Assembly: GCF_014648075.1 (NCBI RefSeq)
Contig: NZ_BMQK01000005.1
Span: 62,001-126,000, forward strand
DNA length: 64,000 nucleotides
Direction: 5' to 3'
Source: Streptomyces ruber
GTDB taxonomy: Bacteria > Actinomycetota > Actinomycetes > Streptomycetales > Streptomycetaceae
Part shown: one piece after another, positions 8,472 through 16,899 of the stretch
Position numbering within the stretch: the first letter of the stretch is position 1
Layout of the letters: every line of letters starts with the position of its first letter
Notes under the pieces: model-generated
What the model was told of the DNA's origin: nothing
Database searches by the model: none
The model's input: the letters and a program-made list of their open reading frames with translations, nothing else
Translations under genes and position numbers: made by a program

Positions 8472-9671
8472 TCACAGGAGAGTGAACTGACCCTCGGGGC
8501 CCTCCTCGTGGTGGTCCAGCACGGAGGCGGGCCGACGGGCGGAGTCCGGTACCGGCAGGACTCCGGCCCGCCGCAGCCCGGCCGCGGTGACCGGGTCCCG
8601 GCCGGCCCGCCCGGCCGCCACCTCCCGCGCGTGGCCCCCCTCGGCGAGCAGGGCCAGCACGGTGATCAGTTCCAGCAGCTCGGAGGTCCAGCCCTGCGGC
8701 CACGCGGTGGGGCGCACCGCCTCCAGGGTGCCCGGTACGACCGGTTCCGTACGGCGGGCGAACCAGACCTCAAGAACCCGGTCCCCGCCGACGTGGAAGT
8801 CCCAAGCCGCCGCGGGCACGGGCGCGATCCGGCCCTCGCCGACCAGCAGGGCCTCCTCCTCGCGGTCGTAGAGGGGCGCCGGCGGCCGGGCCGGCAGCGG
8901 GGAGCGGACGTACGGGCGGCGCCCGCCCGGCAGCCGGGGGCGCTCGCCGTTCCGCCGCATCAGCCACAGCGCCCGGTGTCCCGCCTCCACGCCCGCGTGC
9001 CACACGTCGGCCTCCGCGGTCAGCGGGACCTCGATGCCCGCCGGTCCCGGGCGGGCGGCGGTCAGGATCCAGGCGAGCACGTCGAGGGGGGCCGGAGCGG
9101 CGCCCAGACGTCCGGCGAGGTGGGCGGTGAGCCCCGGGGCGAGGTTGGGTTCCGCGCCGCCCGGGCGCCGGTACAGCGGGCGGACCCGGCCGGTGCGCGG
9201 GCCGTGCGGCGGGTGCAGCGGCAGCAGGGACGAGGCCAGCAGCACCGGCCCCGGGGAGCCGGGCACCGCCGTCTGCTCGACGACGAACACCTGCTCCGCG
9301 TCCAGCACCCGCCACAGCTCGGGCCGCGCCGCGTCGATCAGCCGGTGGTCCGGGATCAGCCACTGCTCGTCGAAGGGGGCGGCGAGGACGCGTACGGGTT
9401 CCGGGCACGGTCCGGTCTCGCGGGCCAGCCGTCCGGTGCCGCCCGTCCGGCCCGGCAGCTGGCCCACCGCCGTGTGCGGGGTGCGGGAGCGCGTCGGCTC
9501 GAACAGGGCCTCGCGGTCCGGTGCCCCGGCCTTCACCAGGGCGTCCCAGCGGGCCTTGAGGGACGCCGCGTCGGGGGCCGCCGGCCACCCCCGGCCGAGC
9601 CGCGGCGGTGCGACGGACCACGGCATGAGATCCGCGAGCAGCGGAGCGTCGTCGTGCGTCACGCTCGGCAT
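8472..9671 (-). CDS. Stand-alone type ISP restriction-modification C-terminal-like protein
   Basis: 399-aa soluble protein resembling the C-terminal specificity region of type ISP restriction-modification enzymes. Key stretches are PFDEQWLIPDHRLIDAARPE followed by LWRV, then PNLAPGL and WFARRTEP. There is no helicase, nuclease or methyltransferase motif (no DEAD, PD-ExK or NPPY box), so the catalytic part of a type ISP enzyme is absent. Streptomycetes commonly carry such free-standing homologues, often annotated as DNA methyltransferase-like. It is the last gene after hmgA and the GntR regulator, 31 bp away. A DNA-modification role is uncertain; it may have been co-opted for something else. 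Confidence 0.65.
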   Translation of the reverse strand: MPSVTHDDAPLLADLMPWSVAPPRLGRGWPAAPDAASLKARWDALVKAGAPDREALFEPTRSRTPHTAVGQLPGRTGGTGRLARETGPCPEPVRVLAAPFDEQWLIPDHRLIDAARPELWRVLDAEQVFVVEQTAVPGSPGPVLLASSLLPLHPPHGPRTGRVRPLYRRPGGAEPNLAPGLTAHLAGRLGAAPAPLDVLAWILTAARPGPAGIEVPLTAEADVWHAGVEAGHRALWLMRRNGERPRLPGGRRPYVRSPLPARPPAPLYDREEEALLVGEGRIAPVPAAAWDFHVGGDRVLEVWFARRTEPVVPGTLEAVRPTAWPQGWTSELLELITVLALLAEGGHAREVAAGRAGRDPVTAAGLRRAGVLPVPDSARRPASVLDHHEEGPEGQFTLL

Positions 9672-9702
9672 GGTACGACGCCTCCGTCACCGTACGGCCG
9701 GA

Positions 9703-10452
9703 TCAATGGGCGTCCAGGGTCACCGTGAAGGAGAAGCGGTCGCCGCGGTAGTGGATGACCGCGACGTCGAGCACCCGGCCGTCCGTGCCGTACGTCACGC
9801 CCGTGTAGTGCAGGATCGGGCTGAGCAGCGGCACTTGGAGCAGCCGGGCCGTCTCCGGGTCCGCGAGGCGCGCCTCCACGGTGTCCGTGATGCGGGCGAT
9901 GCCCACGCCCACCACGTCCCGCAGCACCTTGGTCATCGGCCAACGGGCCAGGTCGTCGCGGCCGATGCGGGCGGCGAGCTCCGGACGGACGTAGTTGCGG
10001 GCGTGGTTGGTCGGCTCGCCGGTCCTCTCGTCGCCGCGCAGCCGGTGGTACGTCGCCACCTCGGTGACGTCCGGGAAGTACGCGGCGAGTTCGCCGGGCG
10101 GGGCGGCCGTGCCGAGGTCCAGCAGCTCGGTGGTCATGCCCGACTGCTGGGCCACGATCGCGTCCACCGAGCCGAGCAGCCGCACGGGGGTGCCGCGCCG
10201 CGCGCTCGGCTCGATGAAGGTGCCGCGCCGGCGGTGCCGGGTGATCAGCCCCTCGTCCTCCAGCTCCTTCAGCGCCTGCCGCATGGTCAGCACGCTCACC
10301 CCGTAGTGCCCGGCGAGCTGTTCCTCGGTCGGCAGGCGCAGGGGGGCCTGGGGGGACCGGCCGAGGATGGAGGCACGCAGGGACTGGGAGACCTGATACC
10401 AGAGAGGCAGCTTGCGGTTCAGGACGATCGAGTCCGGCGCGAATGACGTCAC
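9703..10452 (-). CDS. GntR-family (HutC/UTRA) transcriptional regulator
   Basis: 249-aa regulator. The N-terminal winged helix-turn-helix (about residues 15-80) includes the GntR signature LPTEEQLAGHYGVSVLTMRQ. The C-terminal half has the UTRA ligand-binding fold, with LLDLGTAAPP and a final strand RFSFTVTL. The GTG start at 10452 is 27 bp downstream of the hmgA stop, on the same strand, so hmgA and this gene are probably co-transcribed. A short inverted repeat lies immediately upstream of its start. The likely ligand is an aromatic catabolite of the tyrosine/homogentisate route, inferred from context only. Confidence 0.88.
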   Translation of the reverse strand: MTSFAPDSIVLNRKLPLWYQVSQSLRASILGRSPQAPLRLPTEEQLAGHYGVSVLTMRQALKELEDEGLITRHRRRGTFIEPSARRGTPVRLLGSVDAIVAQQSGMTTELLDLGTAAPPGELAAYFPDVTEVATYHRLRGDERTGEPTNHARNYVRPELAARIGRDDLARWPMTKVLRDVVGVGIARITDTVEARLADPETARLLQVPLLSPILHYTGVTYGTDGRVLDVAVIHYRGDRFSFTVTLDAH

Positions 10453-10454
10453 GA

Positions 10455-10468
10455 CGGTATCCGTACCG
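10455..10468. promoter_or_regulatory. Inverted repeat before the GntR gene
   Basis: CGGTA-tccg-TACCG is a perfect 5-4-5 dyad in the 27-bp gap between hmgA and the HutC-type GntR gene. HutC-type operators often contain such short GT..AC half-sites, so it may be an autoregulatory operator. I found no second copy upstream of hmgA. Confidence 0.35.
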
Positions 10469-10479
10469 GTCGTGAGCGT

Positions 10480-11805
10480 TCAGTGCAACGGCTGGAAGTG
10501 ACGCCGGAGACCCGACCACACGTCGTCGTACCGCTGTTGCAGGTGCCGTGCCTCCGCCGCCTGCCGGGTGAGGGTCAGGGGCCACCGGGTCTCGAACATG
10601 AACGCCAGCCCGTCCTCGACCTTCTGCGGCCGCAGCTCGGCGGCGCTCGCCCGGTCGAACGTCTCCCGGTCCGGGCCGTGCGCCGACATCATGTTGTGCA
10701 GCGAGCTCCCGCCCGGTACGAACCCCCCTTCTCCGGCCTCCTTCGCGTCGTACGCGCCCTCGACGAGCCCCATGTACTCGCTCATCACGTTGCGGTGGAA
10801 GTACGGCGGCCGGAACGTGTCCTCGCCCACCAGCCAGCGCGGCGCGAAGACGACGAAGTCGACGCCGGCCAGGCCCGGGGTGTCGGACGGCGAGGTGAGC
10901 ACCGTGAAGACCGACGGGTCCGGGTGGTCGTAGGAGATGCTGCCCAGCACGTTGAAGCGGCGCAGGTCGTAGACGTACGGCACATGGTTCCCGTGCCAGG
11001 CGACCACGTCGAGCGGCGAGTGGCCGTACTCGGCCCGCCAGAGGTTGCCGCAGAACTTGTTGACCACCTCCACCGGGCCCTCGACGTCCTCGTACGCGGC
11101 GACCGGGGCCAGGAAGTCCCGGGCGTTCGCCAGGCCGTTGGCGCCGATCGGACCGAGGTCGGGCAGCCGGAAGGGGGCGCCGTAGTTCTCGCACACGTAG
11201 CCGCGGGCGGAGTCGTCGAGCAGTTCCACCCGGAAGCGGACGCCGCGCGGGACCAGCGCGACGTGCCCCGGCTCGGCGGCCAGCAGCCCGAACTCCGTGC
11301 GCAGCAGCAGCCCGCCGCGCTCGGGCACGATCAGCAGCTCGCCGTCCGCGTCGCTGAACACCCGCTCCATCGACGCGTCGGCGTGGTACAGGTGCACCGC
11401 CATGCCGGTGCGCCGCATCGCGTCACCGTTGCCGCCCAGGGTCCACAGGCCGGCCAGGAAGTCGGTGCCCGCGGGCGGTTCGGGCAGCGGGTCCCAGCGC
11501 AGCCGGTTCGGGTCGGGCACCGTCTCCGTGAAGGGGGCCGTGCGCAGGCCGCCGTTGTCCACGCGCGTGAACGCCGGGTGCGCGGCCGACGGGCGTATCC
11601 GGTACAGCCACGAGCGCCGGTTGGACGCCCTGGGCTCGGTGAAGGCCGAACCGCTCAACTGCTCCGCGTACAGCCCCAGGGGGGCGCGCTGGGGCGAGTT
11701 GCGGCCGACCGGGAGCGCCCCGGGCACCGCCTCCGAGCTGTGTTCGTTGCCGAAACCGCTGAGGTGGTCGAGTTCCCCGGCGGTCTTCCTCGCGTCCTCG
11801 GTCAC
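10480..11805 (-). CDS. hmgA: Homogentisate 1,2-dioxygenase
   Basis: 441-aa cytosolic iron enzyme that opens the ring of homogentisate to maleylacetoacetate in tyrosine and phenylalanine catabolism. The family N-terminus [18 protein letters not shown] is present, and length matches the family (about 440 aa). Iron ligands line up with the known enzyme: His337 (FHRN), Glu343 (MSEY) and His376 (SAHGPD). The GTG start at 11805 has a GAGGGAG ribosome site just upstream. It is first in an operon with the GntR regulator and the type ISP-like gene. No maleylacetoacetate isomerase or fumarylacetoacetase gene is in the window. Confidence 0.97.
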   Translation of the reverse strand: MTEDARKTAGELDHLSGFGNEHSSEAVPGALPVGRNSPQRAPLGLYAEQLSGSAFTEPRASNRRSWLYRIRPSAAHPAFTRVDNGGLRTAPFTETVPDPNRLRWDPLPEPPAGTDFLAGLWTLGGNGDAMRRTGMAVHLYHADASMERVFSDADGELLIVPERGGLLLRTEFGLLAAEPGHVALVPRGVRFRVELLDDSARGYVCENYGAPFRLPDLGPIGANGLANARDFLAPVAAYEDVEGPVEVVNKFCGNLWRAEYGHSPLDVVAWHGNHVPYVYDLRRFNVLGSISYDHPDPSVFTVLTSPSDTPGLAGVDFVVFAPRWLVGEDTFRPPYFHRNVMSEYMGLVEGAYDAKEAGEGGFVPGGSSLHNMMSAHGPDRETFDRASAAELRPQKVEDGLAFMFETRWPLTLTRQAAEARHLQQRYDDVWSGLRRHFQPLH

Positions 11806-12244
11806 GATCGCTCCCTCACCCCTGATTCCTCTGCATGACCGTAGGATTCGGGCACGCGGAACACAAGGGGCATGTGCGCCACTTGCGGTGTCGGCCCGGC
11901 TCCGGCCCCCGGTCCCCGGTCCCGGCCCGGCTCGGGCGGAACCCGGCTCCGGGAGGGATCCGCTTGTCAGAGGAGTGCTCTAGTCTCCCCGGCATGTCGT
12001 AAGGCGCGTACGTCGCGCCGACGGACGGCACGGACGAGAAGGGACCGCACCACCGTGAGACCGACGAAGAGAGCGTGCCGGGGACCGGCAGCCCGGTGAC
12101 CTCGTTCCCGGCGGCACCCGCCACCTCGTCCGCGGGCCCACGACAGGGCCCGCACGACAAGGCCCGTGCCAGGGCCCGCACCGAAGCCCCACCCGACGGG
12201 CGCGCCCGCGCCGGACGCCCGTCGCTCCCCGGCGGAAAGAGATC
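11806..12244. other. Divergent intergenic region hmgA / TetR
   Basis: About 440 bp without a convincing gene. It holds the hmgA promoter near 11838-11866 and, at 11969-11981, a small dyad (AGAG-N5-CTCT). The remainder, rich in CCCGGT repeats, contains open frames on both strands but none with credible starts or composition. The long leader before the TetR gene may contain its promoter. Confidence 0.6.
11838..11866 (-). promoter_or_regulatory. Candidate housekeeping promoter of hmgA
   Basis: On the minus strand TTGTGT (11866-11861) and TACGGT (11843-11838) are separated by 17 nt, a fair match to streptomycete vegetative promoters. The predicted start of transcription lies about 25 nt upstream of the hmgA GTG. 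Confidence 0.45.
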
Positions 12245-12907
12245 ATGAAGCCCGTTCACCAGGCGACCTCACTGCGCCGCGCGCCCGTGCAGCGCCGCAG
12301 TGCCGAACGACTGACCAGAATCCTCGACGCCTGTGCCGACCTCCTCGACGAGGTGGGGTACGACGACCTGAGCACCCGGGCCGTGGCCCTGCGCGCCGGT
12401 GTCCCCATCGGCTCGGTCTACCGCTTCTTCGGCAACAAGCGCGCGATGGCCGACGCCCTCGCCGAGCGCAACCTCGACCGCTTCGCCGAACGCGTCGCCG
12501 GGCGCCTCGCCGGGAAGCACGGCGAGGGCCGCGGTGGGCACGGTGGGGGCCATGACGGGGACGGCGGCGGGGACTGGCGCACCGCCATGGACGTCGTCCT
12601 CGACGAGTACCTGGACATGAAGCGCACCGCCCCCGGCTTCGGCCTCGTCGACTTCGGCAACCAGATACCGGTCGGCGCCCGCCGGGACCAGCCCAACCAC
12701 CGGGTCGCCGACCGCCTCCTCGACCTCCTCGCCGGCCACCTGGGCCGGGCGCCCGACGACGACCTGCGCCGGGTCTTCCTGGTCGCCGTGGAGACCGCCG
12801 ACTGCCTGGTCCACCTCGCCTTCCGGGCCGCCCCGGACGGCGACGAGCGGATCATCGCGGAGACGCGGGCGCTGCTGCGGGCCTATCTCGGGTGGGTGCT
12901 GGACTGA
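12245..12907 (+). CDS. TetR-family transcriptional regulator
   Basis: 220-aa TetR repressor. The N-terminal helix-turn-helix spans about residues 20-65, with the recognition region RAGVPIGSVYRFFGNK. A His/Gly/Asp-rich linker near residues 98-110 (HGEGRGGHGGGHDGDGGG) separates the DNA-binding domain from the ligand-binding domain, and is unusual for the family. The ATG start follows an A-rich GAAAGAGATC segment. It is divergent from hmgA and upstream of the citrate carrier gene, which is 185 bp away with its own promoter-like elements. The ligand and targets are unknown. Confidence 0.9.
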   Translation: MKPVHQATSLRRAPVQRRSAERLTRILDACADLLDEVGYDDLSTRAVALRAGVPIGSVYRFFGNKRAMADALAERNLDRFAERVAGRLAGKHGEGRGGHGGGHDGDGGGDWRTAMDVVLDEYLDMKRTAPGFGLVDFGNQIPVGARRDQPNHRVADRLLDLLAGHLGRAPDDDLRRVFLVAVETADCLVHLAFRAAPDGDERIIAETRALLRAYLGWVLD

Positions 12908-13005
12908 GCGCGCTGCCCCGTGCCCGTCCTCCCACACCCGTCGAGAAGCCGTCGATACACGTCTGTGACCTGGGGTTCTGCGCTTATTGCTCACGTGTCA
13001 ACGTC

Positions 13006-13035
13006 TTGTTAACGCTTGTTGGCGCGCCCTAACGT
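13006..13035 (+). promoter_or_regulatory. Possible promoter of the citrate transporter gene
   Basis: TTGTTA (13006-13011) and TAACGT (13030-13035) are 18 nt apart in a locally AT-richer stretch, about 57 nt before the carrier ATG. The match to consensus is only moderate. Confidence 0.35.
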
Positions 13036-13092
13036 CGCCCTCATCCGCCGTCCCCGGTGGCTGTTCAAGGGTGAACGTTAGGTGTCCAACTC

Positions 13093-14562
13093 ATGCTGAC
13101 CATCCTCGGCTTCGTCATGATCGCGACCTTCCTGGTCCTGATCATGATGAAGAAGATGTCGCCGATCGCGGCGCTCGTGCTGATCCCGGCGCTGTTCTGC
13201 GTCTTCGTCGGAGAGGGCGCCCATCTCGGCGACTACGTGATCGAGGGGGTGGGCACCCTCGCGCCCACCGCCGCGATGCTGATGTTCGCGATCGTCTACT
13301 TCGGTGTCATGATCGACGTCGGTCTCTTCGACCCGGTCGTGCGGGGCATCCTGCGCTTCTGCAAGGCCGATCCGATGCGCATCGTGGTCGGTACGGCCCT
13401 GCTCGCCGCGATCGTCTCGCTGGACGGCGACGGCTCCACGACCTTCATGATCACGGTCTCGGCGATGTACCCGCTGTACAAGCGCCTGAAGATGAGCCTG
13501 GTCGTGATGACCGGTGTCGCCGCCACCGCCAACGGCGTCATGAACACCCTGCCCTGGGGCGGCCCGACGGCCCGTGCCGCCACCGCGCTGAACGTCGACG
13601 CCGCCGACATCTTCGTGCCGATGATCCCGGCGCTCCTCGCCGGTCTCGTCTTCGTCCTGGTCCTCGCGTACGGGCTCGGCCTGCGGGAGCGCAAGCGGCT
13701 CGGCGTGCTGAGCCTGGACGACGTCCTGGAGCGGGAGCGGACCCGGGAGGGGGCCGCGCAGGCGACCGAGACGGTGCTCGTCGGCGCCGGCACCGCCGAG
13801 GGCGGTCCGGGGGCGGGCAAGGGACGCGGCACCAAGGCCGCCGCCGGCTCCGCGGGCGGCTCCGCGGACGCCGGCGCCGCCGACGGCACCGACGACGGCG
13901 GCACCGACGACGACAGGCGGCTGCAGGGCCTCGACCCGAACCGTCCGACGCTGCGCCCGAAGCTGTACTGGTTCAACGCGCTGCTGACCGTGGCTCTCCT
14001 CGCCGCGATGATCATGGAGCTGCTGCCGATCCCGGTGCTGTTCCTGCTCGGTGCCGCGCTCGCCCTGACGGTGAACTTCCCGCGCATGGAGGAGCAGAAG
14101 GCCCGGCTCGCCGCCCACGCCGACAACGTCCTGAACGTCTCCGGCATGGTCTTCGCCGCCGCCGTCTTCACCGGCGTGCTGCAGGGCACCGGCATGGTCG
14201 ACAGCATGGCCGACTGGCTCGTCGGCGCCATCCCCGAGGGCATGGGCCCGCACATGGCGCTCGTCACCGGCGTCCTGAGCCTGCCGCTCACGTACTTCAT
14301 GTCGAACGACGGCTTCTACTTCGGCGTCCTGCCGGTGCTCGCGGAGGCCGGCGCGGCGCACGGGGTGACGCCGCTGGAGATGGCCCGCGCCGCGATCGTC
14401 GGCCAGCCGCTGCACATGTCCAGCCCGCTGGTGCCCGCCGTGTACGTGCTCGTCGGCATGGCCAAGGTCGAATTCGGCGACCACACCCGCTTTGTCGTCA
14501 AATGGGCGGCGCTGACGTCGCTGGTGATTCTCGTGGCCGGGGTGTTGATGGGCATTATCTGA
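13093..14562 (+). CDS. CitMHS-family metal-citrate transporter
   Basis: 489-aa inner-membrane secondary carrier of the CitM/CitH group, which imports citrate complexed with a divalent metal (Mg or Ca type). About 11-12 hydrophobic helices are visible, with the family stretches SLDGDGSTTFMITVSAMYPL and MNTLPWGGPTARA, and a second-half reentrant motif LTYFMSNDGFYFGVLPV. The central cytosolic loop (about residues 195-285) is expanded by a low-complexity Ala/Gly/Asp stretch. The gene has its own upstream promoter-like region and no two-component system beside it. Which metal-citrate complex it takes cannot be read from sequence. Confidence 0.9.
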   Translation: MLTILGFVMIATFLVLIMMKKMSPIAALVLIPALFCVFVGEGAHLGDYVIEGVGTLAPTAAMLMFAIVYFGVMIDVGLFDPVVRGILRFCKADPMRIVVGTALLAAIVSLDGDGSTTFMITVSAMYPLYKRLKMSLVVMTGVAATANGVMNTLPWGGPTARAATALNVDAADIFVPMIPALLAGLVFVLVLAYGLGLRERKRLGVLSLDDVLERERTREGAAQATETVLVGAGTAEGGPGAGKGRGTKAAAGSAGGSADAGAADGTDDGGTDDDRRLQGLDPNRPTLRPKLYWFNALLTVALLAAMIMELLPIPVLFLLGAALALTVNFPRMEEQKARLAAHADNVLNVSGMVFAAAVFTGVLQGTGMVDSMADWLVGAIPEGMGPHMALVTGVLSLPLTYFMSNDGFYFGVLPVLAEAGAAHGVTPLEMARAAIVGQPLHMSSPLVPAVYVLVGMAKVEFGDHTRFVVKWAALTSLVILVAGVLMGII

Positions 14563-14598
14563 CCGATCATTGTCGATGGTTGTCGTCATTCGATCGGT
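14562..14598. promoter_or_regulatory. 7-bp inverted repeat between the citrate carrier and MFS genes
   Basis: ACCGATC (14562-14568) and GATCGGT (14592-14598) form a perfect 7-bp dyad separated by 23 nt just after the carrier stop. It could be an operator or a weak attenuating stem before the MFS gene; the long loop makes a classical terminator unlikely. Confidence 0.3.
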
Positions 14599-14655
14599 GT
14601 CGTTCGAGAGCGACGGCACGCATCTGTCGTACGTCGTGCAAGGAGGAACGTCATC

Positions 14656-15966
14656 GTGAGGCCCGGTGGGAACCGCGGCTGGCTGCTCCGCCTCGTGATC
14701 GCCTTCAGTTTCGCGCAGGGGGCGGTGTCGATGGCCCGGCCCGCCGTCTCCTACCGGGCCCTCGCGCTGGGCGCCGACGAGCGCGCGGTCGGTGTGATAG
14801 CCGGTGTCTACGCCCTGCTCCCGTTGTTCGTCGCCGTACCGCTCGGCCGCCGCACCGACCACGGAAGGTGTGCGCCGCTGCTGCCCGTCGGGGTCGTCCT
14901 GATATCCGGCGGCTGTGCCCTGAGCGGCGTCGTGGACTCCCTGGCGGCGATGGCCGCCTGGAGCGGGGTGATGGGGCTCGGCCACCTCTGCTTCGTGATC
15001 GGCGCACAGTCGATCGTGGCCCGTCAGTCCGCGCCGCGGGAACAGGACCGCAACTTCGGGCACTTCACCGTCGGCGCGTCCCTCGGCCAGCTCGTCGGCC
15101 CGGTCGCCGCGGGCGCGCTGATCGGCGGCCCCGACATGGCGGGTACGAGTGCGCTGGCGCTGTTCGTCGCGGCCGCCGGGGCGGCGGCCGCCTGTACGTC
15201 GCTGTGGCGCATCGAGCACCGTACGGCCGGCGGGTCCCGGTCGCGGGACGACACCCGGGTCCCCGTGCGCAGCATCCTGCGCGCCCGGGGCGTGCCCGGG
15301 GGCATCTTCCTCAGCATGGCGGTGCTGTCCGCGACGGACATCCTCACCGCGTACCTGCCGGTGGTGGGCGAACACCGGGGCATCGCGCCGTCCGTGATCG
15401 GTCTGCTGCTCAGCCTGCGGGCGGCGGCGACCATCGCGTGCCGGCTCGTGATGACACCGGTGCTGCGGCGGGTGGGGCGGACCGCGCTGCTGAGCGTGAC
15501 CTGTCTGCTGTCGGCCCTGCTGTGCGCCGGGATCGCGCTGCCGGTGCCGGTGTGGGCGCTCGCCGTGATGCTCGCGGTCCTCGGTTTCTGCCTCGGGTTC
15601 GGGCAGCCGCTGTCCATGACCACGGTCGTGCAGGCCGCCCCGGACGGCGCCCGGTCCACCGCGCTCGCCCTGCGGCTCACCGGCAACCGGCTCGGCCAGG
15701 TCGCCGCGCCCGCCGCCGCGGGTGTGATCGCCGGGGTCGCGGGCGTGGGCGCGCCGTTCCTGATGCTCGGCGCACTGCTGCTGCTCTCCTCGGGCGCGGC
15801 CCTGCGGTCGCCCGCGAAGCCCGGGAAGGGGACGGGGGACGGGCCGGTCGGCGGGCCGGGTGACGGGGCGGAGGAGGGGACGGAGGACGGCCCGGAGAAC
15901 GCGAGCGAGGGGGCCCTCGGAGTCCGGCGGACCGGGGAGCCGTTGGGCCGGAAGGGCGATATCTGA
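14656..15966 (+). CDS. MFS transporter
   Basis: 436-aa major facilitator superfamily membrane protein with about 12 hydrophobic helices. The loop motif between helices 2 and 3 reads VPLGRRTDHGR, as in MFS-1 carriers. The GTG start at 14656 is supported by AGGAGG at 14641-14646. The C-terminus (about residues 385-436) is a hydrophilic Gly/Glu/Asp tail. It follows the citrate carrier by 93 bp on the same strand. It could be a drug or metabolite exporter; the substrate cannot be assigned. Confidence 0.85.
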   Translation: MRPGGNRGWLLRLVIAFSFAQGAVSMARPAVSYRALALGADERAVGVIAGVYALLPLFVAVPLGRRTDHGRCAPLLPVGVVLISGGCALSGVVDSLAAMAAWSGVMGLGHLCFVIGAQSIVARQSAPREQDRNFGHFTVGASLGQLVGPVAAGALIGGPDMAGTSALALFVAAAGAAAACTSLWRIEHRTAGGSRSRDDTRVPVRSILRARGVPGGIFLSMAVLSATDILTAYLPVVGEHRGIAPSVIGLLLSLRAAATIACRLVMTPVLRRVGRTALLSVTCLLSALLCAGIALPVPVWALAVMLAVLGFCLGFGQPLSMTTVVQAAPDGARSTALALRLTGNRLGQVAAPAAAGVIAGVAGVGAPFLMLGALLLLSSGAALRSPAKPGKGTGDGPVGGPGDGAEEGTEDGPENASEGALGVRRTGEPLGRKGDI

Positions 15967-16065
15967 CCCGGTGTGAGGCGCGGCACGCGCATCGGCGCGG
16001 GTGAATGGACGGAAAGTCGGGTGAACGCCGATTTGTGTGAATATCACCTGACCCGGAGGTCTCGC

Positions 16066-16899
16066 ATGTCCACCTCGTCCCTCCCGCACCGTGCGGGAGC
16101 ACGCTCCGGCGCCGTAGGGCTCGCGGCGCTCGCCGTCACGGGCGTCGCCCTTCTCGCCGCCCCCGTCGCCCTCGCCGCTCCCGGCGACAACGGGGAGGTC
16201 ACGCCCCGGCTGCAGGGCGCGGCCGTCGTCCCGCAGAACGGCCAGCCGGCGGTCTGCCGGTTCCAGCTGGAGGCCAGCAATTTCGAGACGGTGCAGGGCG
16301 TCGACTGGACCATCCAGCCCCAGCCCGCGAAGCAGGAGGGCACCTCGCTCTCCGGTTCCCTCTCCCTCGTCGGGGGAGCGGGCAAGTCCGAGTCCATGAC
16401 GATCCCGGAGGGGCCGTACCGGCTCACCTGGAAGCTCCTCGGCGGCGGGGGCGCGGGCAAGCAGAAGGACTTCAAGGCGGAGTGCTCCGACCCGGGCGGT
16501 CAGGGCGGTGCCGGTCCGAGCACTGGTCCGAGCGCCGGCGGCCCGAGCGCCGGCGGCCCGAGCGCCGGCGGTCCGAGCGCGGCGCCCAGTGCCGGACGTA
16601 CGGGCGCGGCACCCGGCGCCGACCCCAGTACCGCCCCCCAGGCAGCCCGTCCCAGTGCCGCCGGCCCCGGCACGGCCGCGCCGCAGACCACCCGTCCCGG
16701 CGCGGTGCCCTCCAGTGCGGCGCCCAGCTCCGCCGGTCCGCAGGCCGCCATCGGCCCCAACGGCGGTCCGCCGGCCGGTGGCGGCGGCCTCGCGCAGGAC
16801 TTCTCGACGGTCGCGGGCGCGGCGGCCGTCGGTTCCGCCGCGATCGGTGGCGCCATGTACCTCCGGATGCGCCGCCGGCGCGCCGATGGCGCTGCGTAG
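16066..16899 (+). CDS. Secreted, C-terminally anchored protein with Pro/Ala/Gly-rich stalk
   Basis: 277-aa surface protein. ATG at 16066 is chosen over an in-frame upstream start because GGAGGT lies at 16055-16060. A signal peptide (about residues 12-41, ending LAAPVALAAPG) precedes an exported domain of about 105 residues with two Cys. A long GPSAGG-rich stalk follows, then a C-terminal hydrophobic helix and an RMRRRR tail. This resembles a cell-wall sorting layout, but no LPxTG-like motif is visible before the helix. It overlaps the downstream class F sortase gene by 14 bp, so the two are made together. Confidence 0.85.
   Translation: MSTSSLPHRAGARSGAVGLAALAVTGVALLAAPVALAAPGDNGEVTPRLQGAAVVPQNGQPAVCRFQLEASNFETVQGVDWTIQPQPAKQEGTSLSGSLSLVGGAGKSESMTIPEGPYRLTWKLLGGGGAGKQKDFKAECSDPGGQGGAGPSTGPSAGGPSAGGPSAGGPSAAPSAGRTGAAPGADPSTAPQAARPSAAGPGTAAPQTTRPGAVPSSAAPSSAGPQAAIGPNGGPPAGGGGLAQDFSTVAGAAAVGSAAIGGAMYLRMRRRRADGAA
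16526..16580. repeat. 15-bp tandem repeat coding for GPSAG units
   Basis: Near-identical 15-bp units (core cgagcgccggcggcc) repeat in frame and encode GPSAG/GGPSA in the stalk of the anchored protein. The array is short and then degenerates. Confidence 0.8.
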
